Source of the DNA: Arenibacter palladensis
Lineage (GTDB): Bacteria; Bacteroidota; Bacteroidia; Flavobacteriales; Flavobacteriaceae
Direction: 5' to 3'
Assembly: GCF_900129275.1 (NCBI RefSeq)
Contig: NZ_FQUX01000001.1
Span: 1,240,001-1,304,000, forward strand
DNA: 64,000 nt
The position numbers and the translations under genes are program-made. The notes under the pieces are model-generated. The model was given only the letters and a program-made list of their open reading frames with translations, had not been told where the DNA came from and made no database searches. Shown piece after piece: positions 54,592 through 63,769 of the stretch (position 1 is its first letter; every line of letters begins with the position of its first letter).

Positions 54592-55716
54592 TCAATGATC
54601 CAATTGGGCACTTTGGATTATTAGGGATGCCGCTTTTTCACTGGCGCCCTTGCCTCCAAGTTTTTTTTCGAGTTCGTAATAGGCTTCAAACTGCTTCTTT
54701 CTTTCAGGTCCGTTTAAGATTTTATCGAGCTCAGTGGTTAGGTTTTTGGTATTTAAATCGTCTTGGATAAGTTCTTTTACAACCTCTTTGTCCATTATAA
54801 GGTTCACTAAGGAAATAAATTTAAGGGTAATGATCCTTTTTGCAATTTGATAGGAGATCCAATTGGCACGGTAACAAACAACTTGGGGGATCTTAAAAAG
54901 GGCCGTTTCCAAGGTGGCCGTTCCGCTGGTTACCAAGGCGGCAAAGGAAAGGCTCAATAAATCATAGGTCTTGTTGGAAATAAGACTTACTTGGGTCGAT
55001 TTCAGAAAGGGCTGGTAAAACTCCAAGTCCAAACTAGGTGCCCCGGCAATTACAAATTGAAATTTGGGAAAAGATTTTGTAACGGACAACATTAGGGTAA
55101 GCATTTTTTGGACCTCTTGTTTTCTGCTACCAGGCAACAGGGCAATAATGGGTTTTTGTAAATCCAAATTATGCTCTTCCCTAAATTTTTTATCGCCTAT
55201 TCTGGGAACCTCCCCAATGGCGTCTATAAGGGGGTGGCCAACAAAATTAACTGGATAATTGTGCTTTTTTTCATAAAATTCCTTTTCAAAAGGAAGAATT
55301 ACGTGCATGGCATCAATATCCCTTTTTATCTTATGAATCCTTCCTTCACGAGAGGCCCATATTTGTGGGGAAATGTAATAATTGGTCTTAAATTTGTTCT
55401 TTTTTGCCCAAGAGGCTATTCTAAGATTAAAGCCGGAATAGTCAATAAAGACAATTACATCTGGATTAAATTCGCTGATATCTTCCTTGCAAAAGGCAAT
55501 ATTCTTAAATATTTGATTGATATTGGTTATCACTTCCAGAAAGCCCATAAAGGCCATTTCCTTGTAATGCTTTACCAAGTTGCCTCCTGCCGCTTTCATT
55601 AAATCGCCGCCCCAACAGCGAATGTCGGCATCCGAATCCTTTTTTTTAAGGGCTTTTATGAGGTTGGAACCATGAAGGTCGCCCGATGCTTCGCCAGCGA
55701 TGATATAGTATTTCAT
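54592..55716 (-). CDS. lpxB: Lipid-A-disaccharide synthase
   Basis: A 374-residue GT19 glycosyltransferase that joins UDP-2,3-diacylglucosamine with lipid X to form the lipid A disaccharide on the inner membrane. The start IIAGEASGDLHGSNLIKAL, the PQIWASREGRIHKI block, the LLPGSRKQEVQ donor-site loop and TSGTATLETAL (~265) are all typical. It is in the order surE - small membrane protein - lpxB seen in many Bacteroidota. Lipid A and LPS export (lptC at 39.5 kb) complement one another. Confidence 0.96.
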   Translation of the reverse strand: MKYYIIAGEASGDLHGSNLIKALKKKDSDADIRCWGGDLMKAAGGNLVKHYKEMAFMGFLEVITNINQIFKNIAFCKEDISEFNPDVIVFIDYSGFNLRIASWAKKNKFKTNYYISPQIWASREGRIHKIKRDIDAMHVILPFEKEFYEKKHNYPVNFVGHPLIDAIGEVPRIGDKKFREEHNLDLQKPIIALLPGSRKQEVQKMLTLMLSVTKSFPKFQFVIAGAPSLDLEFYQPFLKSTQVSLISNKTYDLLSLSFAALVTSGTATLETALFKIPQVVCYRANWISYQIAKRIITLKFISLVNLIMDKEVVKELIQDDLNTKNLTTELDKILNGPERKKQFEAYYELEKKLGGKGASEKAASLIIQSAQLDH

Positions 55717-55782
55717 CCGTTTAGTTTCTGTGGTTCATAAGTCGTCCTGACGTTAGTTGATATGGATGGCGCAAGCCCGATC

Positions 55783-56064
55783 CTAGAAAACTTTATAATA
55801 CAATATTAGCATGGCGGTGAAAAGGGTTGCGATCATTACACCCCTTGCCCTGTAATCCCTGCGTATTCTTAAAAAACCAAAAAAGGCTACCAAATTTAGA
55901 ATGGCACCTAGCGCCAATAAACTGCCAACATGTCCCTGCTGAACCGCGGCCTGGTATGTTTCTATAATGCCGAAGTCGGAAAAGATAATTATATACAGTA
56001 AAGTTCCTATGGTATTGGCAATGAGGCCAACTATTAATCCGATTAATATTTCTTTTTTAATCAT
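55783..56064 (-). CDS. Small three-helix membrane protein
   Basis: A 93-residue protein with three hydrophobic segments (~8-30, ~46-66, ~74-92) separated by short polar loops; the second loop has a basic RIRRDYRARG. Its start overlaps the surE stop by eight bases and it lies 66 bases before lpxB. It is probably a conserved operon member of unknown function. Confidence 0.75.
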   Translation of the reverse strand: MIKKEILIGLIVGLIANTIGTLLYIIIFSDFGIIETYQAAVQQGHVGSLLALGAILNLVAFFGFLRIRRDYRARGVMIATLFTAMLILYYKVF

Positions 56065-56836
56065 TTAAATTCCAATTATTTATGCGTTGAATGGCGTGGT
56101 GTGCCGTGAGGTCAAATTGCGTGGGGACTACCGAAACATAGTTCTGTGACAGGGCATATTCATCCGTATCCTCTCCCTTGTCCAAGAGTTCAAATTCTCC
56201 GGTTAGCCAGTAATATTCCTTTCCACTGGGATTGGTTCTTTTGTCAAATTTTTCTTTCCAGTTGGCTCTGGCCTGTCTACAGATTTTTATGCCTTTGGGT
56301 GCCTTATTGTCGGTTTTGGGAATATTAACATTAAGCACAACCCCATTGGGAATACCATTTTTTAAGGCCTCCCGTACTATTTTTTGGACTGCCTCCTTGC
56401 TGGTCTCAAAGTTGGCGTTCCAGGAATAATCACAAAGGGAAAAGCCTATGGCGGGTATTCCTTCAATACCGGCTTCTATAGCTGCACTCATAGTACCAGA
56501 GTATATAACATTGATAGAGGAATTGGAGCCGTGGTTTATACCGCTAACACACAGATCGGGTTTTCTCCCCAAGAGTTCCTGAAGGCCAAGCTTAACACAG
56601 TCTGCCGGAGTTCCGCTACAACTGTATTCTTCATCTGCACCGTTTTCCAAATCTACCTTAATCTTTTTTATATACAGGGTGTTGTCTATGGTTATGGCAT
56701 GGCCCATTCCAGATTGTGGGCTGTCCGGGGCCACTACGACTACCTCTCCCAATTCCATCATAAATCGAATTAAAGCCCTTAGGCCAGGAGCTGTAATTCC
56801 GTCGTCGTTAGTGACAAGGATCAAAGGTTTTGCCAT
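56057..56836 (-). CDS. surE: 5'/3'-nucleotidase SurE
   Basis: A 259-residue cytoplasmic phosphatase acting on nucleoside 5'- and 3'-monophosphates and short polyphosphates. Key motifs: LVTNDDGITAPG near the N-terminus (metal-binding Asp pair), APDSPQSGMGHAIT, CSGTPADCVKLG and VSGINHGSNSSINVIYSGT. The ORF opens at 56857, but the ATG at 56836 (MAKPLILV) is the natural start. The downstream small membrane-protein gene overlaps it by eight bases. Confidence 0.95.
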   Translation of the reverse strand: MAKPLILVTNDDGITAPGLRALIRFMMELGEVVVVAPDSPQSGMGHAITIDNTLYIKKIKVDLENGADEEYSCSGTPADCVKLGLQELLGRKPDLCVSGINHGSNSSINVIYSGTMSAAIEAGIEGIPAIGFSLCDYSWNANFETSKEAVQKIVREALKNGIPNGVVLNVNIPKTDNKAPKGIKICRQARANWKEKFDKRTNPSGKEYYWLTGEFELLDKGEDTDEYALSQNYVSVVPTQFDLTAHHAIQRINNWNLND

Positions 56837-57190
56837 GGTATATAATTTATGCTGCAAAAATACGTTTTTAATCTATTACCGCTTTTTCAATTAAGAAGGG
56901 TATATCTTTAAATTTTGAGATGAATTTATGGAAATGGCCAGTTACTTCCAACCTTTGTCAGTGTCCCGGGCAATTGAGATATTAACAAAAGATTAATGGC
57001 ATATTGGTATAATATGGCACGATTTTTTCGTTATCTTAGAGTAATTGGCATATTAGACCACTTTTAAAAGGCAAAACTTGGATTGCAGAGGTGGTTTGAT
57101 TAATTTTAGATGATTGAAAGATTACAAAATGGAGGGGTAGTTTCTGTTGTATAAATTACTCCATATGTGGAAAAAAATAAAAAAGAATAG
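56837..57190. other. Divergent promoter region of surE and the tail-specific protease
   Basis: A 354-base AT-rich gap between two divergent genes. I see no ORF, RNA gene or hairpin terminator. No TAnnTTTG/TTG pair with proper spacing was found on either strand. It must hold both promoters, but I cannot place them. Confidence 0.4.
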
Positions 57191-59359
57191 ATGAAAAGAA
57201 ATTTAGCCTACGCCTTGATTGTAATGCTTGTTGCAGTTGCTTCATGCAGTTTTACCAACAAATCATTTGAAACTGACGATAAGGACAAGTTGTTATTGGA
57301 CCTTATTACTTATGTACTGGAGCGCGGCCATTATCAGCCTAAAGATATCGACGATGATTTTTCCGTTCATGTTTTTGAAGGCTTTTTGGATATCTTGGAT
57401 CCCACAAAAAGATATTTTTTGGAAAGCGACATACAGGAATTTGAAAAATATAAGTTTCAGTTGGATGATCAGATAAAGAATACCGACATAACTTTTTTCG
57501 ATATGGTTTACCAACGCTTATTGAAGCGAATGGAGGACGCCAAGGAGATTTATAAAGAGGTTTTGGATGAACCATTTGATTACAGCGTTGATGAAACCAT
57601 TGAGATCAATTATGATGAACAAGGATATGTAGCCTCCCGCAAAGATTTAAAAGAGCGTTGGAGAAAGCAATTAAAATACGCCACTTTGGGCACTTACGAT
57701 TCCAAATTGAATTTGAACAGGGATTCTGCCAAAACCAGCACAGATGCGACTGAGGAGGTTGCCTTTGAAGATGATAACAGTACGACCGGACCATTAACTC
57801 CAGCACAGGCTGAAAAGGCTGCAAGGGAATCTACCAAGAATACCTTGGATGATTATTTCGATTTTGTGGATGATCTGGAACGTAAGGATTGGTTTGTGCA
57901 ATACTTAAATACCATAGTTGAAGTTTTTGACCCGCATACCTTTTATTTTGCTCCGGACGACAAGGAAAAATTTGACACCAGTATGTCAGGTAAATTTGAA
58001 GGTATTGGTGCCCGACTTCAAAAGAAAAAAGATCAGACCAAGATAGTTGAGATTATATCCGGTGGACCCGTTTGGAGGGATCAGCAATTGGAAGTTGGTG
58101 ATGAGATTCTAAAAGTTGGACAAAATGGGGAAGCACCTGTGGATATTGTGGGTATGCGCTTGGATGATGCCATTAAGTTTATTAAAGGTCCCAAAGGTAC
58201 CGTTGTGGATTTGACGGTTAGAAAAGTAGATGGTTCCCTTGTGGTAATCTCCATTACCAGGGATGTAGTGGAATTGGAAGAATCCTATGCCAAATCTGCT
58301 GCTGTCATAAAGGGCAATCAGAAATACGGACTTATTAATCTACCTAAATTTTATGTGGATTTTGAGGACTACAATGAAAGAAACGCCGCTACAGATGTGG
58401 CAAAAGAAGTAGAAAGATTAAAAGAAGCAGGAGCCGAGGGCCTAATACTTGACCTTCGTGATAATGGTGGTGGATCCCTAAAGACAGTTGTGGAAATGGC
58501 TGGATTATTTATTAAGGACGGGCCAATTGTACAAGTGAGGTCTACCGATAAAAAACCAGAGGTATACAATGATAAGGACGAACGTATACAATGGGATGGA
58601 CCTTTGGTAATTTTGGTAAATGAATTATCGGCCTCTGCATCCGAGATTTTGGCCGCGGCCATGCAAGATTATAAAAGAGGTGTGGTTATTGGCAGCAAAC
58701 AAACCTTCGGTAAGGGAACAGTTCAAAATGTAATCCCCTTGGAGAATATTGTAAGAGGAAATGAGCACGGGGATTTGGGAGCAATAAAACTTACTACCCA
58801 AAAATTCTATAGAATAAATGGGGGGTCAACCCAATTGGAAGGTGTTAAGAGCGACGTTGTTGTTCCGGACCGTTATAGTTATATAGACCTAGGGGAAAGG
58901 GATCAGGAAAATCCTTTGACTTGGGATAAGATTTCCCCAGCGGAGTACACTCCTTGGGATGGCTATATCGATTATGAGACTACAATTGCCAGTAGCACCA
59001 AAAGAATGGCGCAGAACAATCAAATAAAATTGATTGAGGAAAATGCGCAATGGATCAAAAAAGCACAAGATGAAACTGTAGTTTCTTTGAAATACGAAGA
59101 ATATAAGAAAGGATTGGAACTGGATAAGGAAAAGGCCAAGTATTTTAAGACCATTTCGGATTACGATTCACACCTTACCTTTGAATCATTGCAATATGAA
59201 AAAGAGTTGTTTACACAGGATTCCGTATTAAGGGAAAAGCGCGATCGTTGGCATAAGGATTTGGCCAAGGATGTTTATGTAGAGGAGGCTGTTAACGTTT
59301 TACAGGATCTGAAATTGAATAATATAAAGAACTCTAAATTAGCCAGTGTAAAGGGTTAA
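57191..59359 (+). CDS. Carboxy-terminal (tail-specific) processing protease, S41 family
   Basis: A 722-residue lipoprotein-type exported protease (VASC, Cys20) like E. coli Prc/Tsp. Domain order: an N-terminal helical region (~30-235), a PDZ domain ~255-340 (GIGARLQKKKDQTKIVEII), the S41 catalytic core ~350-560 and a C-terminal DUF3340-like region to ~700. The Ser/Lys dyad, by alignment with Prc, is Ser482 in SASASE and Lys508 in FGKGTVQ. It trims C-termini of periplasmic proteins and controls peptidoglycan enzymes. It is a single-gene unit with its own terminator. Confidence 0.94.
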   Translation: MKRNLAYALIVMLVAVASCSFTNKSFETDDKDKLLLDLITYVLERGHYQPKDIDDDFSVHVFEGFLDILDPTKRYFLESDIQEFEKYKFQLDDQIKNTDITFFDMVYQRLLKRMEDAKEIYKEVLDEPFDYSVDETIEINYDEQGYVASRKDLKERWRKQLKYATLGTYDSKLNLNRDSAKTSTDATEEVAFEDDNSTTGPLTPAQAEKAARESTKNTLDDYFDFVDDLERKDWFVQYLNTIVEVFDPHTFYFAPDDKEKFDTSMSGKFEGIGARLQKKKDQTKIVEIISGGPVWRDQQLEVGDEILKVGQNGEAPVDIVGMRLDDAIKFIKGPKGTVVDLTVRKVDGSLVVISITRDVVELEESYAKSAAVIKGNQKYGLINLPKFYVDFEDYNERNAATDVAKEVERLKEAGAEGLILDLRDNGGGSLKTVVEMAGLFIKDGPIVQVRSTDKKPEVYNDKDERIQWDGPLVILVNELSASASEILAAAMQDYKRGVVIGSKQTFGKGTVQNVIPLENIVRGNEHGDLGAIKLTTQKFYRINGGSTQLEGVKSDVVVPDRYSYIDLGERDQENPLTWDKISPAEYTPWDGYIDYETTIASSTKRMAQNNQIKLIEENAQWIKKAQDETVVSLKYEEYKKGLELDKEKAKYFKTISDYDSHLTFESLQYEKELFTQDSVLREKRDRWHKDLAKDVYVEEAVNVLQDLKLNNIKNSKLASVKG

Positions 59360-59381
59360 TTTTAGATACCTATTATAAATT

Positions 59382-59410
59382 AAAACCTGCTCTATGAGCA
59401 GGTTTTTTTA
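59382..59410 (+). terminator. Rho-independent terminator of the tail-specific protease gene
   Basis: Eleven-base perfect arms at 59382-59392 and 59396-59406 around a TAT loop, with a T run after it. The stem starts 23 bases after the stop codon. The minus-strand neighbour ends just beyond it. Confidence 0.92.
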
Positions 59411-59434
59411 TGAAATTAACTAATGTAATGTAGA

Positions 59435-59683
59435 TTATAACAAGAGGTAATTATTTAAAAAGTCCATCACTTTTTCTGCCGGCATTTCACATGGGTTTAA
59501 TTTCTCCCCCTTTTTCGAGATATAGAAGTTAAAACTTATGAAATCATTGCCGCCCAACTCTTCCGCATATACTTTAGTACTCCTTCCTTCATTAAAATCG
59601 GTTCTACTAAGGGAATACTTTTTGCCTTGGAACAGGACAGTGGAGTGGCCCATTGGGATGGCTTTTATTTTTCTTGATAGCAT
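59435..59683 (-). CDS. Conserved-looking small protein, unknown function
   Basis: An 82-residue soluble protein with alternating beta-strand character at first (HSTVLFQGKKYSLSRTDFN, DFISFNFYISKKGEKLNP) and a short terminal helix (MPAEKVMDFLNNYLLL). I recognise no domain. It starts 27 bases after the selO stop on the same strand, so it is likely the last gene of the msr-selO operon. A shorter start at 59653 is possible. Confidence 0.6.
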   Translation of the reverse strand: MLSRKIKAIPMGHSTVLFQGKKYSLSRTDFNEGRSTKVYAEELGGNDFISFNFYISKKGEKLNPCEMPAEKVMDFLNNYLLL

Positions 59684-59710
59684 TTGTCAAGGAAATAATA
59701 GTGTTCTAAC

Positions 59711-61279
59711 CTATGAACTGCAGGATAGCATGGAACATCCTACTTTGTGCCTGGCCCATTCCGGTCGTTTCACAAACCATTTTTCGGCCGAGGTTTGTTC
59801 TTGATATGGATTTTTTAATAATTGAAAAAATTCATCCAATAAGGAATAATCACCCTTATCCGCATCATCTATGGCCAATTGTGCCATATAATTTCTTAAA
59901 ACATACTTTGGGTTTATATTATTCATTTTTTCCGCTCTCTGACTATCACCAATACTTTCCTTTTGTAATCTATTTTGGTAGTCGGCAAACCATTGCATCC
60001 ATTTTTCAAGAATATCGCCCTTAACTTCTTCTTGTACGTAAAAGGCATCCATTACTGGGGCCAAATAGTCCTCATTGGAAAGGTTGTCTTTTGAAATGCG
60101 GTTCAGATTTCTAAAAAATATGGTCATATCCGTTTCCGTCAATTGAAGGTTTTCCTCCAATCTGTTCAAAAGCTCTGCATCATTTTTGTCGGTATTGAAA
60201 AGACCAATTTTGGATTTCATCATCGAGAGATATTTTGTGGGATAATTATTACGGTATTCCATTAAAATGTCTTCAAGTGGCTTTGCCTCCTCTATTAATG
60301 GGAAGAGGGCGTTTGCCAATTGATAAAGGTTCCAAAGGCCAATGTTTATTTGGTTACCATATCTATACCGTTTATACTGCCGATCCGTAGTATTGGGGGT
60401 CCAGCCTTCCTCGTAACCTTCTAGCCATCCATAGGGCCCGTAATCTATTGTAAGGCCTAGAATGGACATATTATCGGTATTCATTACCCCATGTACAAAG
60501 CCTACACGTTGCCAGTGTATAATCATTTCAAGGGTGTTGTGGGTAACCTCCCTAAAAAAGTGAAGATACCCTTCCTTGGTCCCCTCCTTTACATGGGGGA
60601 AGAAATGCCTTATGGTATAATCCGCAAGTGTTTTTAAAGTTTTTTTATCCTGTTTTGCAGAAAAAATCTCGAAATTTCCAAAGCGTATAAAGGAAGGTGC
60701 CACCCTGCACACCACGGCTCCCTTTTCGTATTCAGGGTTGCCATTATAAAGTACATCCCTTAGCACCTGGTCCCCTGTGAGCGCTATGGATAATGCTCTG
60801 GTGGTAGGCACTCCCAGATGGTACATGGCTTCGCTGCACAAGTATTCCCTAATAGAGGAACGCAATACAGCCAGTCCGTCTGCCGTTCTGGAATAGGGAG
60901 TCTCCCCGGCGCCTTTAAGTTGTAACGCCCATTGTTTATTATTTTGGTTAACTTCAAATAGATTTATGGCTCTACCATCTCCCAGTTGTCCGGCCCAATT
61001 GCCAAATTGGTGCCCTCCATAGCACATGGCGTAAGGATTGGTGCCTGACAATACCGAGTTGCCGCTAAAAATACTTTTGAACTCTTCGGACTTGAGATCG
61101 TCTTCGGTCAGCCCCAGATCCAGGGCCAATTCTTTAGAGGCATGAATCAAACTTGGGTTTGCAGTCGATTTTGGTTTTACATAGGAGAAGCATGCCTGCG
61201 TAACCTGTCTTCTGGTGTTTTCATGGACAGGGTCGGCAGGGAGTTCAGTATTAAAGGTATCCTTAATATTAAGGTTCAT
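59711..61279 (-). CDS. selO: SelO-type protein adenylyltransferase (pseudokinase fold)
   Basis: A 522-residue member of the SelO/YdiU family, which transfers AMP to Ser, Thr or Tyr of target proteins in redox stress. It has the characteristic YSRTADGLAVLRSSIREYL, the GVPTTRALSI and the VHGVMNTDNMSILGLTIDYGPYGWL blocks. The C-terminus ends CSMLSCSS, where the penultimate-Cys region replaces the Sec found in eukaryotic SelO. The frame opens with TTG at 61294, but the ATG at 61279 follows the upstream GNAT stop by seven bases and is preferred. Its neighbours are msrA and msrB, which fits an oxidative-damage role. Confidence 0.94.
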   Translation of the reverse strand: MNLNIKDTFNTELPADPVHENTRRQVTQACFSYVKPKSTANPSLIHASKELALDLGLTEDDLKSEEFKSIFSGNSVLSGTNPYAMCYGGHQFGNWAGQLGDGRAINLFEVNQNNKQWALQLKGAGETPYSRTADGLAVLRSSIREYLCSEAMYHLGVPTTRALSIALTGDQVLRDVLYNGNPEYEKGAVVCRVAPSFIRFGNFEIFSAKQDKKTLKTLADYTIRHFFPHVKEGTKEGYLHFFREVTHNTLEMIIHWQRVGFVHGVMNTDNMSILGLTIDYGPYGWLEGYEEGWTPNTTDRQYKRYRYGNQINIGLWNLYQLANALFPLIEEAKPLEDILMEYRNNYPTKYLSMMKSKIGLFNTDKNDAELLNRLEENLQLTETDMTIFFRNLNRISKDNLSNEDYLAPVMDAFYVQEEVKGDILEKWMQWFADYQNRLQKESIGDSQRAEKMNNINPKYVLRNYMAQLAIDDADKGDYSLLDEFFQLLKNPYQEQTSAEKWFVKRPEWARHKVGCSMLSCSS

Positions 61280-61286
61280 AGAGTGT

Positions 61287-61583
61287 TTATTCAATTATCG
61301 AGTTCCATTTTTCACTTCTTCTGGCAACAGCCTTTATGTAGGAGCATACTGCCACGGCCTTGTATCCTTCTTTTGTCAACTGCTCAAAGGTTCGTTCCAC
61401 TAGCTCCTTGCCATATCCTTTGCCCCTAAGATTATAGGGTACTTCCGAATAGGTCAAATACATTTTGCCATCCCTTAACTGGTATGCCACCTTGGCAATT
61501 TCGCCATTGATGGCCATGGTAAATCTATGGTTATCTTTTTCGTGTTGTACGGTCAAATTATCCTTGATTATGTTGTTTTGCAT
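61287..61583 (-). CDS. Small GNAT-like N-acetyltransferase (YidJ/GTL3B group)
   Basis: A 98-residue protein with the short GNAT-like fold. Its YSEVPYNLRGKGYGKELVERTFEQ block carries the acetyl-CoA loop (RGKGYG), and YKAVAVCSYIKAVARR ends the fold. Members are about 90-100 residues; the acceptor substrate is unknown. It lies 173 bases downstream of msrA and seven bases before selO. Confidence 0.88.
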   Translation of the reverse strand: MQNNIIKDNLTVQHEKDNHRFTMAINGEIAKVAYQLRDGKMYLTYSEVPYNLRGKGYGKELVERTFEQLTKEGYKAVAVCSYIKAVARRSEKWNSIIE

Positions 61584-61759
61584 TTTATATTCCCTTTAAA
61601 TTTTAGTGAAGGTACTTTCCAAGGTATTCGGAAATGGTTTTATGCCCCTTGTTTAATATAAGTACGGAATAGGCCGTTAATTCATTGGCCTTATGTAATC
61701 TACTTATAAGGGGGGCTTGTAGTTGCCCACAAACCAGGCTATTGCAATAATTGGTGTTC

Positions 61760-62311
61760 CTATACTTTTGTTCTTTTAATTTTATCCGCATGCATTTTTC
61801 TTAGCTTGCTTAGTTTTGGGGAAATAACGGCGCTGCAATAACCTTGGGATTGATTATTTCTATAATAATTCTGGTGATATTCCTCTGCTTCATAAAAGGT
61901 TCCTAGAGGGCTTATTTCCGTAACAATGGCTTCCTCGTAATAGGGTGCCACTTCCTTTAGGACCAACCCGGCAATTTCTTTTTGGGTTTCATTGTGATAG
62001 TATATTACAGATCGATATTGTGTCCCTATATCTGCTCCCTGTCTATTTAAGGCAGTTGGGTCATGGCTGGTCATGAATATGACCAAGATGTCCTCATAGG
62101 ATATTATATTGGCGTCATATGTTATTTGTACCACTTCCGCATGTCCGGTAAGTCCAGAACAAACTTCCCTATACGTGGGCTTGCCAGGAGCGTTTCCACC
62201 GGTATATCCCGAAATTACCTTTTGCACACCTTTGACTTCCTGAAAAATTGCTTCCACGCACCAAAAGCATCCACCTCCTACAGTAGCGGTCTCTAATTTT
62301 TTATTGTCCAT
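61760..62311 (-). CDS. msrA: Peptide-methionine (S)-S-oxide reductase
   Basis: A 183-residue reductase that repairs the S-epimer of methionine sulfoxide, free or in proteins. The catalytic motif GGGCFWCVEAIF has Cys15 as the nucleophile, and a resolving Cys lies in QGYCSAVI near residue 158. The motif GYTGG near 38 and the YHQNYY block are typical. No signal peptide, so cytosolic. It overlaps the msrB gene by 11 bases, msrB being upstream. Confidence 0.96.
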   Translation of the reverse strand: MDNKKLETATVGGGCFWCVEAIFQEVKGVQKVISGYTGGNAPGKPTYREVCSGLTGHAEVVQITYDANIISYEDILVIFMTSHDPTALNRQGADIGTQYRSVIYYHNETQKEIAGLVLKEVAPYYEEAIVTEISPLGTFYEAEEYHQNYYRNNQSQGYCSAVISPKLSKLRKMHADKIKRTKV

Positions 62312-62765
62312 TTGATACCCTTTCTTTAACTATTTTCATAGACTCTGAATTAATACAATAACGCAAACCACTTGGTTCCGGTCCGTCCGGAAACACATGC
62401 CCCAAATGGGCATCACAGGTATTGCACATTACTTCTACCCTTATCATACCAAAAGAAGTGTCCTTGTGGTACTTAATGGCATTTTCTTTTATGGGTTGTG
62501 TAAAACTTGGCCAGCCAGTACCCGAATTAAATTTTATAGTGGAATCGAATAAGGGGGTGTCGCAGCATATACAGCTGTATTTCCCTGCCTCATGGGTGCT
62601 GCAAAGCGCTCCGCTATGAGGTGCTTCAGTTCCTTTTTTCCTTGTAATCCTAAATTGTTCGGGAGTTAGTAGGTCTCGCCATTCCTCTTCCGTTTTTTCC
62701 ACTCTTTTGTCAGGTTGTGGGTTTCCCTTTGCACTGTAATTAATAATGTCTTTCCAAGTTAGCAT
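62301..62765 (-). CDS. msrB: Peptide-methionine (R)-S-oxide reductase
   Basis: A 154-residue zinc-containing reductase for the R-epimer of methionine sulfoxide. The zinc ligands are the pairs in SCICC and MCNTC, and the catalytic Cys is in GLRYCINSESM near the end. No signal peptide. First gene of the minus-strand set msrB-msrA-GNAT-selO-small protein; translational coupling with msrA is likely from the 11-base overlap. Confidence 0.96.
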   Translation of the reverse strand: MLTWKDIINYSAKGNPQPDKRVEKTEEEWRDLLTPEQFRITRKKGTEAPHSGALCSTHEAGKYSCICCDTPLFDSTIKFNSGTGWPSFTQPIKENAIKYHKDTSFGMIRVEVMCNTCDAHLGHVFPDGPEPSGLRYCINSESMKIVKERVSNGQ

Positions 62766-62956
62766 GTATATTTTCCTTTCTTTATTATTGATTAAATATT
62801 AATCGGCAATGTATATAATATAGGTCTTTGGTAGTACTGGAAGTGTTGGAACGATTTGGCCATTAACATTTTTGTTCAGGGAATTGGTCGTACAAACAGG
62901 CCAATACTTACACCCATGGAAATTCCAGAATGGTAGTTTTAATCTATATTTACACT

Positions 62957-63769
62957 ATGAATAAATATAGGAAAAATAGGATAATTTATACCACCCTGTT
63001 GTTGGTTTGTGTGGTCCTATTTTGGCTGTTCGATAATTTTTATACGCCCGCCCCTTATTCCTTGCCTGAAGGTGAGGGAGATAGGACCGAAATTCCGCAA
63101 TGGTTATGGCCTAGTTCCACCACCGGTGAAATAGTACAACACGCCCATTTTGCCCTTTCCTATAACGAAGCTTATGAACAGGCGGAGTGGGTGGCCTATG
63201 TATTGGAGAAATCGCACTTGACCTATGATGATAGGAAAAGACCACTTTTTCTCGAGGACCCTAAGGTGGGCAGCGGGTCGGCAGATTGGAGGAACTACAA
63301 AGGTTCTGGATATGATAGGGGCCATTTGTGTCCGGCAGGGGATCGCAGATTCTCGAAAAACGCTTATAATGAAACCTTTTATACAAGCAATATTACTCCA
63401 CAGGACAGGGATTTTAACGGAGGAGTATGGAATAGGTTGGAGCAGCAGGTGAGGTATTGGGCCAAAAAGGATGGACCATTATTTGTTGTAACTGCCGGAG
63501 TTTTGGAAAGGGGGTTGCCCAGTATAGGGGAGGAGGATGTGGCCGTTCCAAAATATTTTTATAAGATCGTGGCTAAAGGACAGGGAGAAAATCTAAAAAT
63601 CATAGGGTTTCTTTTTCCCAATAAGGAGAGTAACGGAAAACTGGATCAATTTTTGGTCCCTGTGGATACGCTTGAAAAAATGACGGGTATAGATTTCTTT
63701 GCTGGTTTGCCGGATGAACAAGAGGATAAGTTGGAAGCGGTAATTAGCAGCAGTGGATGGAGATTTTAA
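62957..63769 (+). CDS. Membrane-anchored DNA/RNA non-specific endonuclease (NucA/NUC1 family)
   Basis: A 270-residue nuclease of the beta-beta-alpha metal family. The N-terminal segment (~8-25) is hydrophobic and serves as an anchor or uncleaved signal. The catalytic DRGH (YDRGHLCPAGD) lies near 125-135 and the Mg2+-binding Asn in NGGVWNRLE near 158. It probably degrades nucleic acids outside the cytoplasm for nutrients. The frame opens at 62930, but the ATG at 62957 gives a better N-terminus. It converges with rodA, whose stop codon overlaps its stop codon region. Confidence 0.92.
   Translation: MNKYRKNRIIYTTLLLVCVVLFWLFDNFYTPAPYSLPEGEGDRTEIPQWLWPSSTTGEIVQHAHFALSYNEAYEQAEWVAYVLEKSHLTYDDRKRPLFLEDPKVGSGSADWRNYKGSGYDRGHLCPAGDRRFSKNAYNETFYTSNITPQDRDFNGGVWNRLEQQVRYWAKKDGPLFVVTAGVLERGLPSIGEEDVAVPKYFYKIVAKGQGENLKIIGFLFPNKESNGKLDQFLVPVDTLEKMTGIDFFAGLPDEQEDKLEAVISSSGWRF

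Noticed and set aside
61603-61791. 62-residue minus-strand ORF between msrA and the GNAT gene
   Set aside because: It starts inside msrA, shows no family-like motif or ordered domain pattern, and has no coupling to a neighbour other than the chance overlap. The ~175-base gap is more likely non-coding.
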